From contig JAJEEP010000049.1 in assembly GCA_022820945.1 (NCBI GenBank), positions 62,001 through 126,000 on the forward strand: 64,000 nucleotides of DNA, written 5' to 3'. The notes beneath the pieces were generated by a model. The model had not been told where the DNA came from and ran no database searches. It saw only the letters and a list, made by a program, of their open reading frames with translations. This DNA is from Alphaproteobacteria bacterium. GTDB lineage: Bacteria; Pseudomonadota; Alphaproteobacteria; UBA828. The position numbers and the translations under genes were made by a program. Below, in pieces: positions 8,002-17,536 of the stretch. Each line of letters starts with the position of its first letter. The first letter of the stretch is position 1.

Positions 8002-9024
8002 ATGTTTCGATCGTTCTTTCTTTCCCGCGAATGGTCACTCTGGGCCTGGGGCGGCATGGCGATCATCATCGGCGGCACCTGGTATCAGGTGCAGATCGAC
8101 GTGCAAATCAACGAATGGTTCGGCGAATTCTACGACGGCGTCCAGAAGGCGCTGGGCGAACCCGGCAGCATGACCATCGAAGAGTTCTACGCACTGCTAC
8201 TCTCCTTCGGGCGCATCGCCGGCATCTACATCGTCGTCGCCGTGATGCTCAGCTTCTTCACCAAGCATTGGGTGTTCCGCTGGCGCCACGCGATGAACGA
8301 CTTTTACATGGCCCGCTGGGAGAAGCTGCGGCACATCGAAGGCGCGAGCCAGCGCATCCAGGAGGATACCCGGCGCTTCGCTATCATCATGGAATCCCTG
8401 GGCAGCCGCCTGCTCGATTCACTCATGACACTGATCGCCTTCCTACCGATTCTCTGGCAGCTCTCGAAGTCGATCAAGGTCGTGCCGGTGATCGGCGAGC
8501 TGGATCATGCTCTGGTCTACGCCGCCATCATCTTCGCGCTGTTCGGCACGGCTGTGCTGGCGGTCGTGGGTATCAGGCTTCCAGGATTGGAGTTCAACAA
8601 CCAGGTGGTCGAGGCCGCTTACAGAAAGGAACTCGTGTACGGCGAGGACCACGAAGAACGTGCCGCTCCGCCGACGGTGAGGGAACTGTTTTTCAACGTC
8701 AGGCGAAACTACTTCAGACTATTCTTCCACTACATGTACTTCGATATCGCGAAGTGGTCGTATCTCCAGTTCGGCGTTCTCGTCCCCTATATCGCGCTGG
8801 CACCGACCATCGTCGCTGGCGCCATCACCCTCGGCGTGATGCAGCAAATCGTCCGTGCCTTCGGGCGCGTGGAGGGCTCGTTTCAGTACCTCGTCCACAG
8901 CTGGACGGTCATCGTCGAGCTGATCTCGGTCTACAAGCGCCTGCGCGCGTTCGAGGCGGCGCTCTACGACCGCGGGCCTTATAGGGAACCCCCGCCATGC
9001 GGCCCGAGTAGATACGGCCGGTAA
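8002..9024 (+). CDS. SbmA/BacA-family peptide transporter, short form
   Basis: 340 residues closely following the C-terminal four fifths of E. coli SbmA: FRWRHAMNDFYMARWEKLRHIEGASQ, QEDTRRFAIIMESLG, LMTLIAFLPI, GLEFNNQVVEAAYRKELVYGED and NYFRLFFHYMYF are family hallmarks. These inner-membrane, proton-driven transporters take up peptides; BacA is needed for rhizobial symbiosis. Compared with SbmA (406 residues) the first helix and the periplasmic insertion after MFKSFF are missing: the equivalent of SbmA residue 1 is joined directly to the second helix. The protein is otherwise intact, so this is a shorter subtype rather than an obvious pseudogene. Confidence 0.88.
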   Translation: MFRSFFLSREWSLWAWGGMAIIIGGTWYQVQIDVQINEWFGEFYDGVQKALGEPGSMTIEEFYALLLSFGRIAGIYIVVAVMLSFFTKHWVFRWRHAMNDFYMARWEKLRHIEGASQRIQEDTRRFAIIMESLGSRLLDSLMTLIAFLPILWQLSKSIKVVPVIGELDHALVYAAIIFALFGTAVLAVVGIRLPGLEFNNQVVEAAYRKELVYGEDHEERAAPPTVRELFFNVRRNYFRLFFHYMYFDIAKWSYLQFGVLVPYIALAPTIVAGAITLGVMQQIVRAFGRVEGSFQYLVHSWTVIVELISVYKRLRAFEAALYDRGPYREPPPCGPSRYGR

Positions 9025-9027
9025 CGC

Positions 9028-9924
9028 TCAATCGAATACCGGCGTGCCGTGGGCCCCCGAGTCCCTTAGCGCCCAGTAGAGCCGGTCGAGCCGCTCGGTA
9101 ACCGGGCCGGGGCACGGCTGCGGCAGCCGGCGGCCGGCGATCTCGCGCACCGCCAGGGCACCGCCGGCGGTGCTGCAGGTAAACACCTCGTCGGCGGCGT
9201 AAAGATCGAAAGCCGTGAGATCGCATTCCCGGAGCGGGAGCCCGGCGCCTCTGGCAAGCTCGATGAAGGTCTGGCGGGTGATACCGCGCAGCACGTTGCG
9301 CCCCGGCGTGTGCACCACCCCGTCCTTCACCGCGAAGATGTTGGACGCCGGCCCCTCGCAGGCATAGCCAGCCTGGTCGAGCCAGATGACGTCGTCGTAG
9401 CCGGCCTCGAGAGCCTCCAACCGCGCCATCTGCGAATGCAGCCGGTCGAGGCACTTGTAGCGGGCGTCGAGCGTGTCCGGCGAGAACGCCCGCAGGTGCG
9501 TGATGTGGAGGCGAATGCCTGTGCGGCGCGTCTCCTCGTCGGCGAGGAAGATATAGGGCGCGGCCCAGACGATCCGCGTCGGCTCGAAGTCGCGCGGATC
9601 GGCGACGACCGCGTTTGGCGCGCCGCGGGTCACGATGAAGCGGATGCTGGCATCGCGCAGCCCGTTGCGCCGGCAGGTGTGGACGATCGCCGCGCGCCAG
9701 TTGTCCCGGGTCATCTGGGTTTCCAGCCGCGTCGCGCGCAGCGAATCGAAGAAGCGCTCAATGTGCTCGTCGAGCTTGAAGATCGACCCACGCCAGGCCG
9801 AGACCACGTCGAAGACCCCGTCGCCCAGGAGAAACCCCTGGTCGAGCACCGAAATCTTGGCCTCGCTGAGCGGCACGAAGTCGCCGTTCAGGTAGACGAT
9901 TGGTTCGTTGGGCGTCCCTGCCAT
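9028..9924 (-). CDS. Class IV (fold-type IV) aminotransferase, D-amino-acid/branched-chain type
   Basis: 298 residues of the BCAT/DAAT/aminodeoxychorismate lyase family. Visible signatures are YLNGDFVPLSEAKISVLDQGFLLGDGVFD at the N-terminus, the PLP lysine in DARYKCLDRL, and EGPASNIFAV where the Glu contacts the pyridine nitrogen. It transfers amino groups between 2-oxo acids and amino acids; the AKISVLDQGFLLGDGVFD start resembles D-amino-acid transaminases, but the substrate cannot be fixed. Convergent with the SbmA-like gene, 3 bp apart. Confidence 0.85.
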   Translation of the reverse strand: MAGTPNEPIVYLNGDFVPLSEAKISVLDQGFLLGDGVFDVVSAWRGSIFKLDEHIERFFDSLRATRLETQMTRDNWRAAIVHTCRRNGLRDASIRFIVTRGAPNAVVADPRDFEPTRIVWAAPYIFLADEETRRTGIRLHITHLRAFSPDTLDARYKCLDRLHSQMARLEALEAGYDDVIWLDQAGYACEGPASNIFAVKDGVVHTPGRNVLRGITRQTFIELARGAGLPLRECDLTAFDLYAADEVFTCSTAGGALAVREIAGRRLPQPCPGPVTERLDRLYWALRDSGAHGTPVFD

Positions 9925-10163
9925 GGCGCACGTTGGGCAGTCGATCTGTCGGTGCCAGCGCTGAGGGCGGAAGTCTGCCCGGCTATGCAGCAGTTCGCAA
10001 ATGGAGAGCGCGTTTCGTCATAACAGTCGTCGTGCCGTTGTAACGGGCTGAGGCGGCGCCCACCTCATCGGCAGGGGAGGCGCGGAGGAACTCGCTCCCC
10101 GCGCGACAAGAAACAGGCGGAATAGCGCGTCGCGCCACCCCGCCTCCAAAGGAGAGCAAGCAC

Positions 10164-10724
10164 ATGAAGTATCTCTTTGGGTTCACGGCAGCCGCTGCCG
10201 TCCTTGCCCTGACTACCGGCGTGAGCCTCGCGTCATCGCATGTGACTTACGAGGTCACGGTCACGAACAACATGGACGAAGAGCTGCTGGCTCCGGTGTT
10301 GGTTGCACCGGTTTCCGAAGACGGCAAGATCTTCGTCGAGCGCTACGTTTCGCCGGAAGCGGAGCACCAGATCCTGACCGGCGACCCCGGCATGCTCGCA
10401 GAGGCCATCGGCGACGAGGCCGCCGTGGCCCACGGCATGGATGGCCCCCCCGGCGTTCTGCTCGCGCCGGGCAAGTCGATCACCTTCGAGGTGGCAAGCC
10501 GCGCGGACGAAGTCCGTGTCCTGGCGATGGTGGCGCCCACCATGTACGAGGACCATTACGTGACGGCGACCGTCTCGTTGAAATGCGAGCCCATGTCCAT
10601 CGGCCTCGACCGCTTCGACATCGGCTACGACGAGGGTCGCAAGACCATCGAGCCCGTTGCCGACGCGGTCGCGACCGTGCAAGTCAGCGTAAAGCAGGAC
10701 TTCAGTGCGAAGCAGGATTACTGA
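10164..10724 (+). CDS. Secreted spondin-domain protein
   Basis: 186 residues starting with a clear Sec signal peptide (MKYLFGFTAAAAVLALTTGVSLASS, cleavage near residue 25). The mature part (YEVTVTNN..LAPVLVAPVSEDGKIF, later PGKSITFEV and LAMVAPTMYED) matches the bacterial spondin_N family, beta-sandwich proteins exported to periplasm or medium, with unknown ligand. GGAGAG lies upstream of the ATG. A perfect 14-bp hairpin follows the stop. Confidence 0.8.
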   Translation: MKYLFGFTAAAAVLALTTGVSLASSHVTYEVTVTNNMDEELLAPVLVAPVSEDGKIFVERYVSPEAEHQILTGDPGMLAEAIGDEAAVAHGMDGPPGVLLAPGKSITFEVASRADEVRVLAMVAPTMYEDHYVTATVSLKCEPMSIGLDRFDIGYDEGRKTIEPVADAVATVQVSVKQDFSAKQDY

Positions 10725-10736
10725 ACTTTCGTTGGG

Positions 10737-10768
10737 CGCCGGCCGGTCGGGCAACCGACCGGCCGGCG
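10737..10768 (+). terminator. Strong hairpin after the spondin gene
   Basis: CGCCGGCCGGTCGG (10737-10750) pairs perfectly with 10755-10768 around a GCAA tetraloop. There is no T-tract after it, so it may be a stabilising or attenuating structure rather than a classical intrinsic terminator; it separates the spondin gene from the OsmC gene. Confidence 0.55.
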
Positions 10769-10835
10769 TCGCATGTTCGGAGCGTCATCGCTATTCTCGG
10801 TCGAGGGCGCAGAGTCGGCACGGCAGGAGCAAGGC

Positions 10836-11312
10836 ATGACGCGGGAACACACCTACAACGCTACGGTGACCTGGACGGGAAACCTCGGGGAAGGCACGGC
10901 CGACTACAAGGCGTACACACGCGACTACGACATTGACTGTCCGGGCAAGTCGCCGATCCGGGGCTCCGCCGACCCGGCTTATAGGGGCGATGCAGGTCGG
11001 CACAATCCGGAGGATATTCTGGTGGCGGCGCTCTCCGCCTGTCACATGCTCTGGTACCTGCACCTCTGCTCGACCGCCGGCGTTGTAGTCACCGCCTACG
11101 AGGACGCCGCCGAGGGCATCATGCAGACCCATCCTCCGGGCGGCGAAGGCGAGTTCACGCGGGTTACTCTCCGGCCCCGCGTGACCATCACTGCCGAGAG
11201 CGATGACCAGGCCGCGGCGCGCCTGCACGCAGAGGCCAACGCGAATTGCTTCGTCGCCCGCTCGGTCAACTTCCCGGTGGATCACCAGGCGACGATCGTG
11301 GGAGGGAGTTAG
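10836..11312 (+). CDS. OsmC family protein
   Basis: 158 residues of the OsmC/Ohr superfamily. GDAGRHNPEDILVAALSACHMLWYLHLCSTAGV contains the first redox Cys within LSACHM, and the second expected Cys is in ANANCFVARSV. Family members are thiol-dependent peroxidases that reduce organic hydroperoxides; this subgroup (YcjX-like OsmC) has less certain substrates. The ATG at 10836 is preceded by AGGAGCAAGG. Convergent with the RND pump gene, 3 bp apart. Confidence 0.88.
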   Translation: MTREHTYNATVTWTGNLGEGTADYKAYTRDYDIDCPGKSPIRGSADPAYRGDAGRHNPEDILVAALSACHMLWYLHLCSTAGVVVTAYEDAAEGIMQTHPPGGEGEFTRVTLRPRVTITAESDDQAAARLHAEANANCFVARSVNFPVDHQATIVGGS

Positions 11313-11315
11313 AAC

Positions 11316-14300
11316 TTACTCCCGACGGCCTTCGGAGATCATCACCAACGCCGGCAGGACGAACAGGATCGACAGGGTGGAGAACGTAAGGCCGCCCAAC
11401 ATGCTGACGACGAAGGGCACGAACCCGATCAGCTCGTCACCGCGCTCATAGAGCAGGGGCGAGAGCCCCAGCAGAGTAGTGAGGGTGGTCAGGAACACCG
11501 GCCGGAATCGTTGTCGTGTCGCCGCGGCTGCGGCGGCGATGGCGGGGATCATCGCATTGTCCTGTCGGATCTTGTTGTAGCGATCCAACAAGACTAGGGC
11601 GTCGTTCACGACCACGCCGCCGACGGCAATCATGCCGAAAACCGACATGGTGGTCAGATCCCAGCCGAGAATCCAGTGGCTCACGATGGCGCCCGCGAAG
11701 GCAATCGGAATGCCTACGACCGCGATGACCGGCTTCCAGTAGCTGCGCAGGAAGGCCGCGATCAGGGTGTAGATCGCGATCAAGACGATGGGCACGAGAA
11801 CCGCCAGCGTCTCGAGCATGTCGTCCTCGTCCCGAGCACCGGCTTCGACCTCGACCGCGAGACCGGGATACTTCGCCAACAGGTCGGGAATGACCTGGTC
11901 GCGAACCTCTCCCCGCGCCTGAATGGGCGTAATCACCGCGGTATCCGCCCGCGCGTTGACGCGTGCGGCTCGCTTGCCGTCGATCCGCGTCAGCGCCGCC
12001 GCCTCGCGCTTTTCGGTGATTTTGGCCACCAGCGAGAGCGGAATTTCGCCGCCGCCCGGCCGATGGATTCGTTCGCTGGCCAGCTCGCCCAGGCTGCGAC
12101 GCCGCTCAGCCGGATACCTGATCACCACGTTGATTTCCTCGCGGCCTCGCTGGATGCGCTGGACATCCGCGCCGTGGAAGCTGGAGCGCAGCTGCTTCCC
12201 GATCAGGGCCGGCGTGAGCCCTGCGGCCTTCCCTGCCGCGGTCAGCTCGATCTCGAAGTGGCGTTTCCCCAACGCCAAGTCATCATGGATCCCGTAGATG
12301 CCCGGTACGGCCGCCATCCCGGCCCTCAGCTCGGCGGCGGCATTTCTCAGCGTCTCTATGTCGTCGTGCATGAGCGAATAGGAAACACTCGGCCTGACTT
12401 CGACGCGCCTGGAGCGGAATTCGGCCTTCTCCAAGTTCGTCACGGAACCGATGGCCGCGCGCCAAGCCCGCTCGATTTCGGCCGGGCTCGCGCTGCGGTC
12501 GGCCTGGTCACTGAGATGCAGACGCACGGAGGCGAGATGGCTGTTGTTCAACTGTTCTCTGATTTTCCGCGCCGTCTCGATGTTGCCGACGATCATGCTC
12601 ACCGCGTCGACGGGGGTGCCCTCCAGCCGGTCGTTGAGGCTGTGCGCCGCCTCGACGAAGCGATCGGCTGTGGCCAGCGTCTCCTCGAACGGTGCGCCCA
12701 CCGGCAGATAGATGTCCGCCTGCACGTTGTCGGTGCTGCTCAGGTTTTGGTCGAAAAGGACGATCCGAACGGTATCGGAACCAAGGAGCAGAACAGCAGC
12801 GACCAGAACGAGGAGTGCGCCGCCGATCGACAACCAGACGTTGCGCACGGCCCATGAGGCCGCAGGCGCCACGACCCTGTCGCGCACCTCATCCAGCCAC
12901 CCGCCGACCTGGCTCTGCACGTCGCTCAGCGGTGAGAGGCTCCAGCGTCTCCCGTGCGAGAGATGCGCCGGGAGGATGAAGAACGCCGCAACGAGGGAGA
13001 CGAGCAGAACGAAGATCGCGACGTAGGGGAACACGTTCACGATCTGGAACGCGGGCGACGTGATGAAGAGGAACGGCAGGAAGGCCAGAATCGTCGTGAT
13101 GGCGCCGATGGTGAGCGGACCTACCATGGCCCGTGCGCCTGAAATCGCCGCATCCAGCGCGTTCTTCCCCTTCTCACGTTCCGCGGCGATGCTTTCTCCC
13201 ACCACAACGGAATCGTCCACGACGATGCCCACTAGGAGGAAGAAGCCGAAAATCGTGCCGAGATTTAGGGTGAGGCTTGCAGCATCGAAGAAGAGCAGCG
13301 AGCCCACGAAGGACAAGGGAATACCGACAGTCATCCACAGTGCGATACGGAGCTCGAAAACGAGAACGAGGCTGATGAACACCAGGATCGCACCGATCGC
13401 TCCGTTCTTCACGATCTCCAGCAGCCGGTCGAATATGGGAGTGGCATTGTCGTTCCAGATGCTGACATTCACGCCTTCGGGCGGGTCGTAGACCGCGAGC
13501 AGATTCCTGATGTCTTCGGCCATCTCGACGACGGACTGCTGCTCGGTCGCATCCACGCGAACGAGCACCGCCGGATGGCCGTTGACCTCGGTGACCAACT
13601 CCTCGTCAACAAACCCGTCGCGGATCGTGGCGACGTCGCCGAGCGTCACGATCGTGCCGTCAAGCTGGGTGATGAGCGGAATGTCCTCGAAGTCCGGCCC
13701 GACGCTCCTCTTGGCGACGGTGTGAAGAACCACGCTGCCGGCGTCGGTCCGTATCTCGCCCATGGTAAGGTTCAGGGACGCTCGTCTCACCTTCCTGGAC
13801 AATTCGCCGATGGAGAGGCTGTGGCGGCGCAGCTCCTCCTCGCTCAGCTCTATCGTGATCTCGCGGTCCCGGGTGCCCCTCAGGGACACCTGAGAAACGG
13901 AAGGCGGCTCCAACACCCTGTCGCGCAATTCCTCTGCCGCGAGGCGCAGGCCGTCCTCGGACAGACTGGACGACACGACCGCCAACGTCATGACCTCATG
14001 GGAGACCTTGAGAAGCTCGACGTCCGGCTGTTCCGCCTTGACCGGCGGGAAATTCTCGATGCTGTCGATCGCGCTCTGAATATCGTTAAAGACGGCGTCG
14101 GAATCCGCGAAGGTCGCCATCTCCACAGTGACCTTGCCAATGCCCTGGCTCGCGGTCGATACCACGCGCTCGACGCCGGGCAGCCCAAGGACGGCCTCCT
14201 CGATGCGGCGATTGATGTCTTCCTCGACCTCTTGGGGCGAGGCGCCCGGGTACAGCACCGAGACGGCGGCCCGCCGCGCGTCAATATCCGGGTAGTACTG

Positions 14301-14471
14301 GACGATGAGTTGGAGGCCCGAGAGCACGCCGCCGACGATCAGCAGGATCATCAGCAGATTGGCGGCGACGCGGTTGCCGGCGAAGTAGGCGATCAATCCC
14401 GATTTCAAGCCGGGCGGGGCCGGCTGCGCCGCGGATTCGGCGCCGGTGCTGCCGGTGTCGGTCATGCTCAT
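11316..14471 (-). CDS. RND family efflux pump permease (AcrB/AcrD/MdtB-like)
   Basis: 1051 residues, the length and repeat structure of an HAE1-type resistance-nodulation-division transporter: 12 helices and two large periplasmic loops. The opening (LIAYFAGNRVAANLLMILL...YYPDIDARRAAVSVLYPGASPQEVE) is typical. The proton-relay Asp pair in helix 4 is in VGIVVDDSVVVGES, and helix 10 carries GMIAVGGVVVNDALVLLDRYN. It forms a trimer in the inner membrane and pumps drugs, detergents or metabolites with the adaptor encoded 12 bp upstream. No TolC-type outer-membrane channel is encoded here. Confidence 0.93.
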   Translation of the reverse strand: MSMTDTGSTGAESAAQPAPPGLKSGLIAYFAGNRVAANLLMILLIVGGVLSGLQLIVQYYPDIDARRAAVSVLYPGASPQEVEEDINRRIEEAVLGLPGVERVVSTASQGIGKVTVEMATFADSDAVFNDIQSAIDSIENFPPVKAEQPDVELLKVSHEVMTLAVVSSSLSEDGLRLAAEELRDRVLEPPSVSQVSLRGTRDREITIELSEEELRRHSLSIGELSRKVRRASLNLTMGEIRTDAGSVVLHTVAKRSVGPDFEDIPLITQLDGTIVTLGDVATIRDGFVDEELVTEVNGHPAVLVRVDATEQQSVVEMAEDIRNLLAVYDPPEGVNVSIWNDNATPIFDRLLEIVKNGAIGAILVFISLVLVFELRIALWMTVGIPLSFVGSLLFFDAASLTLNLGTIFGFFLLVGIVVDDSVVVGESIAAEREKGKNALDAAISGARAMVGPLTIGAITTILAFLPFLFITSPAFQIVNVFPYVAIFVLLVSLVAAFFILPAHLSHGRRWSLSPLSDVQSQVGGWLDEVRDRVVAPAASWAVRNVWLSIGGALLVLVAAVLLLGSDTVRIVLFDQNLSSTDNVQADIYLPVGAPFEETLATADRFVEAAHSLNDRLEGTPVDAVSMIVGNIETARKIREQLNNSHLASVRLHLSDQADRSASPAEIERAWRAAIGSVTNLEKAEFRSRRVEVRPSVSYSLMHDDIETLRNAAAELRAGMAAVPGIYGIHDDLALGKRHFEIELTAAGKAAGLTPALIGKQLRSSFHGADVQRIQRGREEINVVIRYPAERRRSLGELASERIHRPGGGEIPLSLVAKITEKREAAALTRIDGKRAARVNARADTAVITPIQARGEVRDQVIPDLLAKYPGLAVEVEAGARDEDDMLETLAVLVPIVLIAIYTLIAAFLRSYWKPVIAVVGIPIAFAGAIVSHWILGWDLTTMSVFGMIAVGGVVVNDALVLLDRYNKIRQDNAMIPAIAAAAAATRQRFRPVFLTTLTTLLGLSPLLYERGDELIGFVPFVVSMLGGLTFSTLSILFVLPALVMISEGRRE

Positions 14472-14483
14472 CGCCCGGCTCCG

Positions 14484-15668
14484 CTATTCCGACGCCTGCG
14501 CGTCGCTGACCTCGACGGGCAATCCCTCTCGTGCCCCCGGGAAGGCGCCGACAACGATGCCGTCGCCCGCGTCGAACGCCTCCACCACCACGCCGCCATC
14601 GGCATGGCCCAGTGTGCGCGGCATGACGGCCTTCAGCGCGCCGCCATGCACGACCCAGACGCTGCCGCGCTCCTGCATCGCCGATTCCGGCAGCACGAAC
14701 ACGTTGTCCTGCACCGGTCCCGCAATCGAGACCTCCACGAACGTACCCGGCAGCGGCAGCGTCTCCGCCGGGTGACCCTCGGCGAATTTCAGGAAGACCC
14801 CGGCGAGACGAGACTTGGGACCGATGATCGCAGACGTGCGCTCCACCTGAGCCTCGTACGTGCCCGCCGCTGTGCGGACCGTGGCAGAACGACCGATGGC
14901 CGGTGCGAGATAGGCGAGACTGCGCTGTTCGATGGGCGCCCTGACCTGGAGCGCGTCGATCCGATACACGGTGCCAAACGACGAGGCAGGGCCCACTAGC
15001 TCAGCGGGGCCGACGAACTGACCTACGTCGATATCCGCCGCTGCAACCCGGGCATCGTAAGGAAGCGATATCTCCGTTCGATCGAGCCGGAGCTGCGCCA
15101 ACTTCATTTCAGCCTGGGCCTTCATGAGCTTGGCTTCCGCTTTCGCGATGTGCGGCGCGCGGTGAACCGAGGCGGGAATGTTGGCTCCGGGATTTTCGCG
15201 CGCGAAGGCGGCCGCCGCTTCCTCCGCCTTGGCTTCTTCAATCTGAATTCGGGCGTCTGCCTTTGCGACCGTCGCCGTGGCGGCTTCGAGCTCTAGCTCG
15301 TACTCGGCGGGATCGATCCTGATGATGGTTTCGTTCGCGGCGATTGACCCACCGTTTCGGAAATTGGGCGAGACCCAGACCACGCGGCCGCCGACTTCGG
15401 ACGAGACCCTCACGTTGCCGTGCAGCGTGACCCCTCCGGTCAGATCGACCGTCAGCGCTTGTTCCGTTGGCGCCGGCTGAATCACTGCAACGGTTGGCTT
15501 GGCCTGGTCGAGCGCCAAGTCGGAAATGGGATCGCGTTCCACCTGGCTGGGCGCCTGTGCGAAGTAGAGCGCGACTCCGACGGCGGCCAAGATCAAGGCC
15601 AGCTGGGCGTAGCCCATCCACTTGGGACGACCGGATCTACCTTGGGGCTCTGTCGTTTCCTGTGCCAT
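14484..15668 (-). CDS. RND efflux periplasmic adaptor (HlyD/membrane fusion protein)
   Basis: 394 residues. One N-terminal membrane anchor (about residues 20-40, AQLALILAAVGVALYFA) rather than a lipoprotein Cys. Then come a beta-barrel/lipoyl half-motif (GNVRVSSEVGGRVVWVSPNFRNGGSIAANETIIRIDP), an alpha-helical hairpin (about residues 130-195), the matching lipoyl half (EISLPYDARVAAADIDVGQFV) and beta-barrel and proximal domains. It bridges the RND permease to an outer-membrane channel. First gene of the two-gene operon. Confidence 0.92.
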   Translation of the reverse strand: MAQETTEPQGRSGRPKWMGYAQLALILAAVGVALYFAQAPSQVERDPISDLALDQAKPTVAVIQPAPTEQALTVDLTGGVTLHGNVRVSSEVGGRVVWVSPNFRNGGSIAANETIIRIDPAEYELELEAATATVAKADARIQIEEAKAEEAAAAFARENPGANIPASVHRAPHIAKAEAKLMKAQAEMKLAQLRLDRTEISLPYDARVAAADIDVGQFVGPAELVGPASSFGTVYRIDALQVRAPIEQRSLAYLAPAIGRSATVRTAAGTYEAQVERTSAIIGPKSRLAGVFLKFAEGHPAETLPLPGTFVEVSIAGPVQDNVFVLPESAMQERGSVWVVHGGALKAVMPRTLGHADGGVVVEAFDAGDGIVVGAFPGAREGLPVEVSDAQASE

Positions 15669-16102
15669 CGCTCATTCCGGATGCGTCAGATTAGGTCTCG
15701 GCCAATCCAATTGCGCCAGGCACGCAGCCGAGTGTCGGACGTCGTCTCTCGCCCGGCGTACCTCGCATTCGACGGTAAGTCGCGTGAATCGTGGGAGAAG
15801 TCGAAACCGTTGTCCTTGCCCTCGGCGACGGTTTGGCCGGCGCTCGTTGCTCCGCAGGGTCCGACAGCCCTCGGCATCCCCAGCCCCCGTCGTGACTCCC
15901 TGTCAGTCAATCTGGACGGCTCGTCTCATTTGTTGTTCTGGCGCTACGCTGGCACCCGACATTACCGGCTGTCAAGCACGTCACGCATGGGATGCGACGC
16001 GGGCCGCAACCGTGGCGAGAGGACCCGGCCGAGGCTCGGCATTCGAGGTCTTGGCACGCTATGGTGCGTCGTCGAGGCGGCTGTGGCAGCGGGAGATAAA
16101 CG
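15669..16102. other. Intergenic region between divergent RND operon and amidase
   Basis: 434 bp between divergent genes, so it must hold both promoters. I see no convincing regulator or RNA gene. A 74-codon minus-strand frame (15686-15910) has no recognisable family. Confidence 0.6.
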
Positions 16103-17536
16103 ATGGGCAGTTTCACGGAGTACGAGTCATACGACGCGCTCGGTCTCGCGGGGCTGGTGAAGGCCGGCGAGGTCAGCGCGACCGAGGTGCTGGAGGCGGC
16201 GATCGCCCGCGTGGAGGCCCGCAACCCGGCCATCAACGCGGTCGTCATGGAGCTGTACGACCACGCCACGCAGGCCATCGAAGCGGGCCTGCCGGATGGG
16301 CCCCTCAGGGGCGTGCCCTTCCTGCTCAAGGACCTGGGCTCGTCGCTCGCCGGCGCGAGGACCGCACGCGGCAGCCGCTTCTTCGCCGACCTGCCGCCCG
16401 CGACCGAGGACAGCGTCCACGTCACCCGCCTCAAGCAGGCCGGCATCGTGATCTACGGCAAGACCAGCACCTGCGAGCTCGGCCTCAGCCTCACCTGCGA
16501 GCCGCAGCTTTACGGCCCGTCGCGCAACCCCTGGGACCTGGAGCGGACTCCGGCGGGCTCCAGCGGCGGTGCTGCGGCGTCCGTGGCGGCCCGCCTGCTG
16601 CCCATCGCCCATGCCTCAGACGGCTTCGGCTCGATCCGCGCGCCTGCGGCCTCCTGCGGCCTGGTGGGGCTGCGTCCCACGCGGGCGCGCAACACCATGG
16701 CGCCCTACTTCGGCGAGTCCCTCGGCGGGCTTGCCATCGAGCACGCGGTATCGCTCACGGTGCGCGACAGCGCGGCGCTGCTCGATGCCACGTCGGGCCC
16801 CGCGCCCGGCGATCCCTACATCGCGCCGCTGCCCGCCCGCCCGTTCCTCGAAGAGGTCGGCGCCGATCCCGGCGCGCTCCGCGTCGCGTTCACCAGCAAG
16901 GCGCCCAACGGCGCGCCGGTGGCGGCGGATTCGCTTCGAGTCCTGCAGGAGACCGCGTCGCTCTGCGAGGACCTCGGTCATCGCGTGGAGGAGACCGATC
17001 CCGCGATCGACCGAGCCGACGTGATCCCGACCTTCCGCACCATCAGCGCGATCCAGATCCTTTACCTGATACGTGCGCACCCCTCGGGCCGCACGCCCGC
17101 GCCGGGCGAGTTGGAGACCACCGTCGCCGACACGGCCAGGCTGGCCGAGTCCATCGACGGCACGACCTACATGGCGGCGGTCCACACCGCGCACCGCGTC
17201 GGCCGACAGATGGCGGCGTTCCACGCGGACTGGGACATTCTGCTCACACCCGGCCTCGGCACGCTGCCGCCCAAGCTGGGCTGGCTCGACATGATGATGG
17301 ACGACCTGGAGGAGTACTGGCGCCGGGTCTTCAGCTTCAGCCCGTTCACGGTGTGGTTCAACCTCACCGGGCAACCGGCCATGATGATCCCGCTAGGCAC
17401 GACCGAGAGCGGCTTCCCGGTCGCGGTGCAGGCGGTCGCCCGCCACGGCGACGAGGCCACGCTGTTCCGTCTCGCCGCCCAGCTCGAAGAGGCGCGGCCC
17501 TGGATCGGCCGTCGGCCCGAGTGGACTACATCCTGA
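16103..17536 (+). CDS. Amidase signature family enzyme
   Basis: 477 residues. The Ser-cisSer-Lys triad is complete: Lys76 in [10 protein letters not shown], cis-Ser153 in [11 protein letters not shown] and the nucleophile Ser177 in [11 protein letters not shown]. These enzymes hydrolyse amides, from glutaminyl-tRNA to aryl and alkyl amides; this one resembles stand-alone catabolic amidases more than GatA. The last 11 bp overlap convergently with the DUF1989-GcvT gene. RBS GGGAGATAA precedes the ATG. Confidence 0.9.
   Translation: MGSFTEYESYDALGLAGLVKAGEVSATEVLEAAIARVEARNPAINAVVMELYDHATQAIEAGLPDGPLRGVPFLLKDLGSSLAGARTARGSRFFADLPPATEDSVHVTRLKQAGIVIYGKTSTCELGLSLTCEPQLYGPSRNPWDLERTPAGSSGGAAASVAARLLPIAHASDGFGSIRAPAASCGLVGLRPTRARNTMAPYFGESLGGLAIEHAVSLTVRDSAALLDATSGPAPGDPYIAPLPARPFLEEVGADPGALRVAFTSKAPNGAPVAADSLRVLQETASLCEDLGHRVEETDPAIDRADVIPTFRTISAIQILYLIRAHPSGRTPAPGELETTVADTARLAESIDGTTYMAAVHTAHRVGRQMAAFHADWDILLTPGLGTLPPKLGWLDMMMDDLEEYWRRVFSFSPFTVWFNLTGQPAMMIPLGTTESGFPVAVQAVARHGDEATLFRLAAQLEEARPWIGRRPEWTTS

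Noticed and set aside
15686-15910. 74-codon minus-strand frame in the RND-amidase gap
   Set aside because: No recognisable family, no good ribosome site; could be a fragment but cannot be supported.
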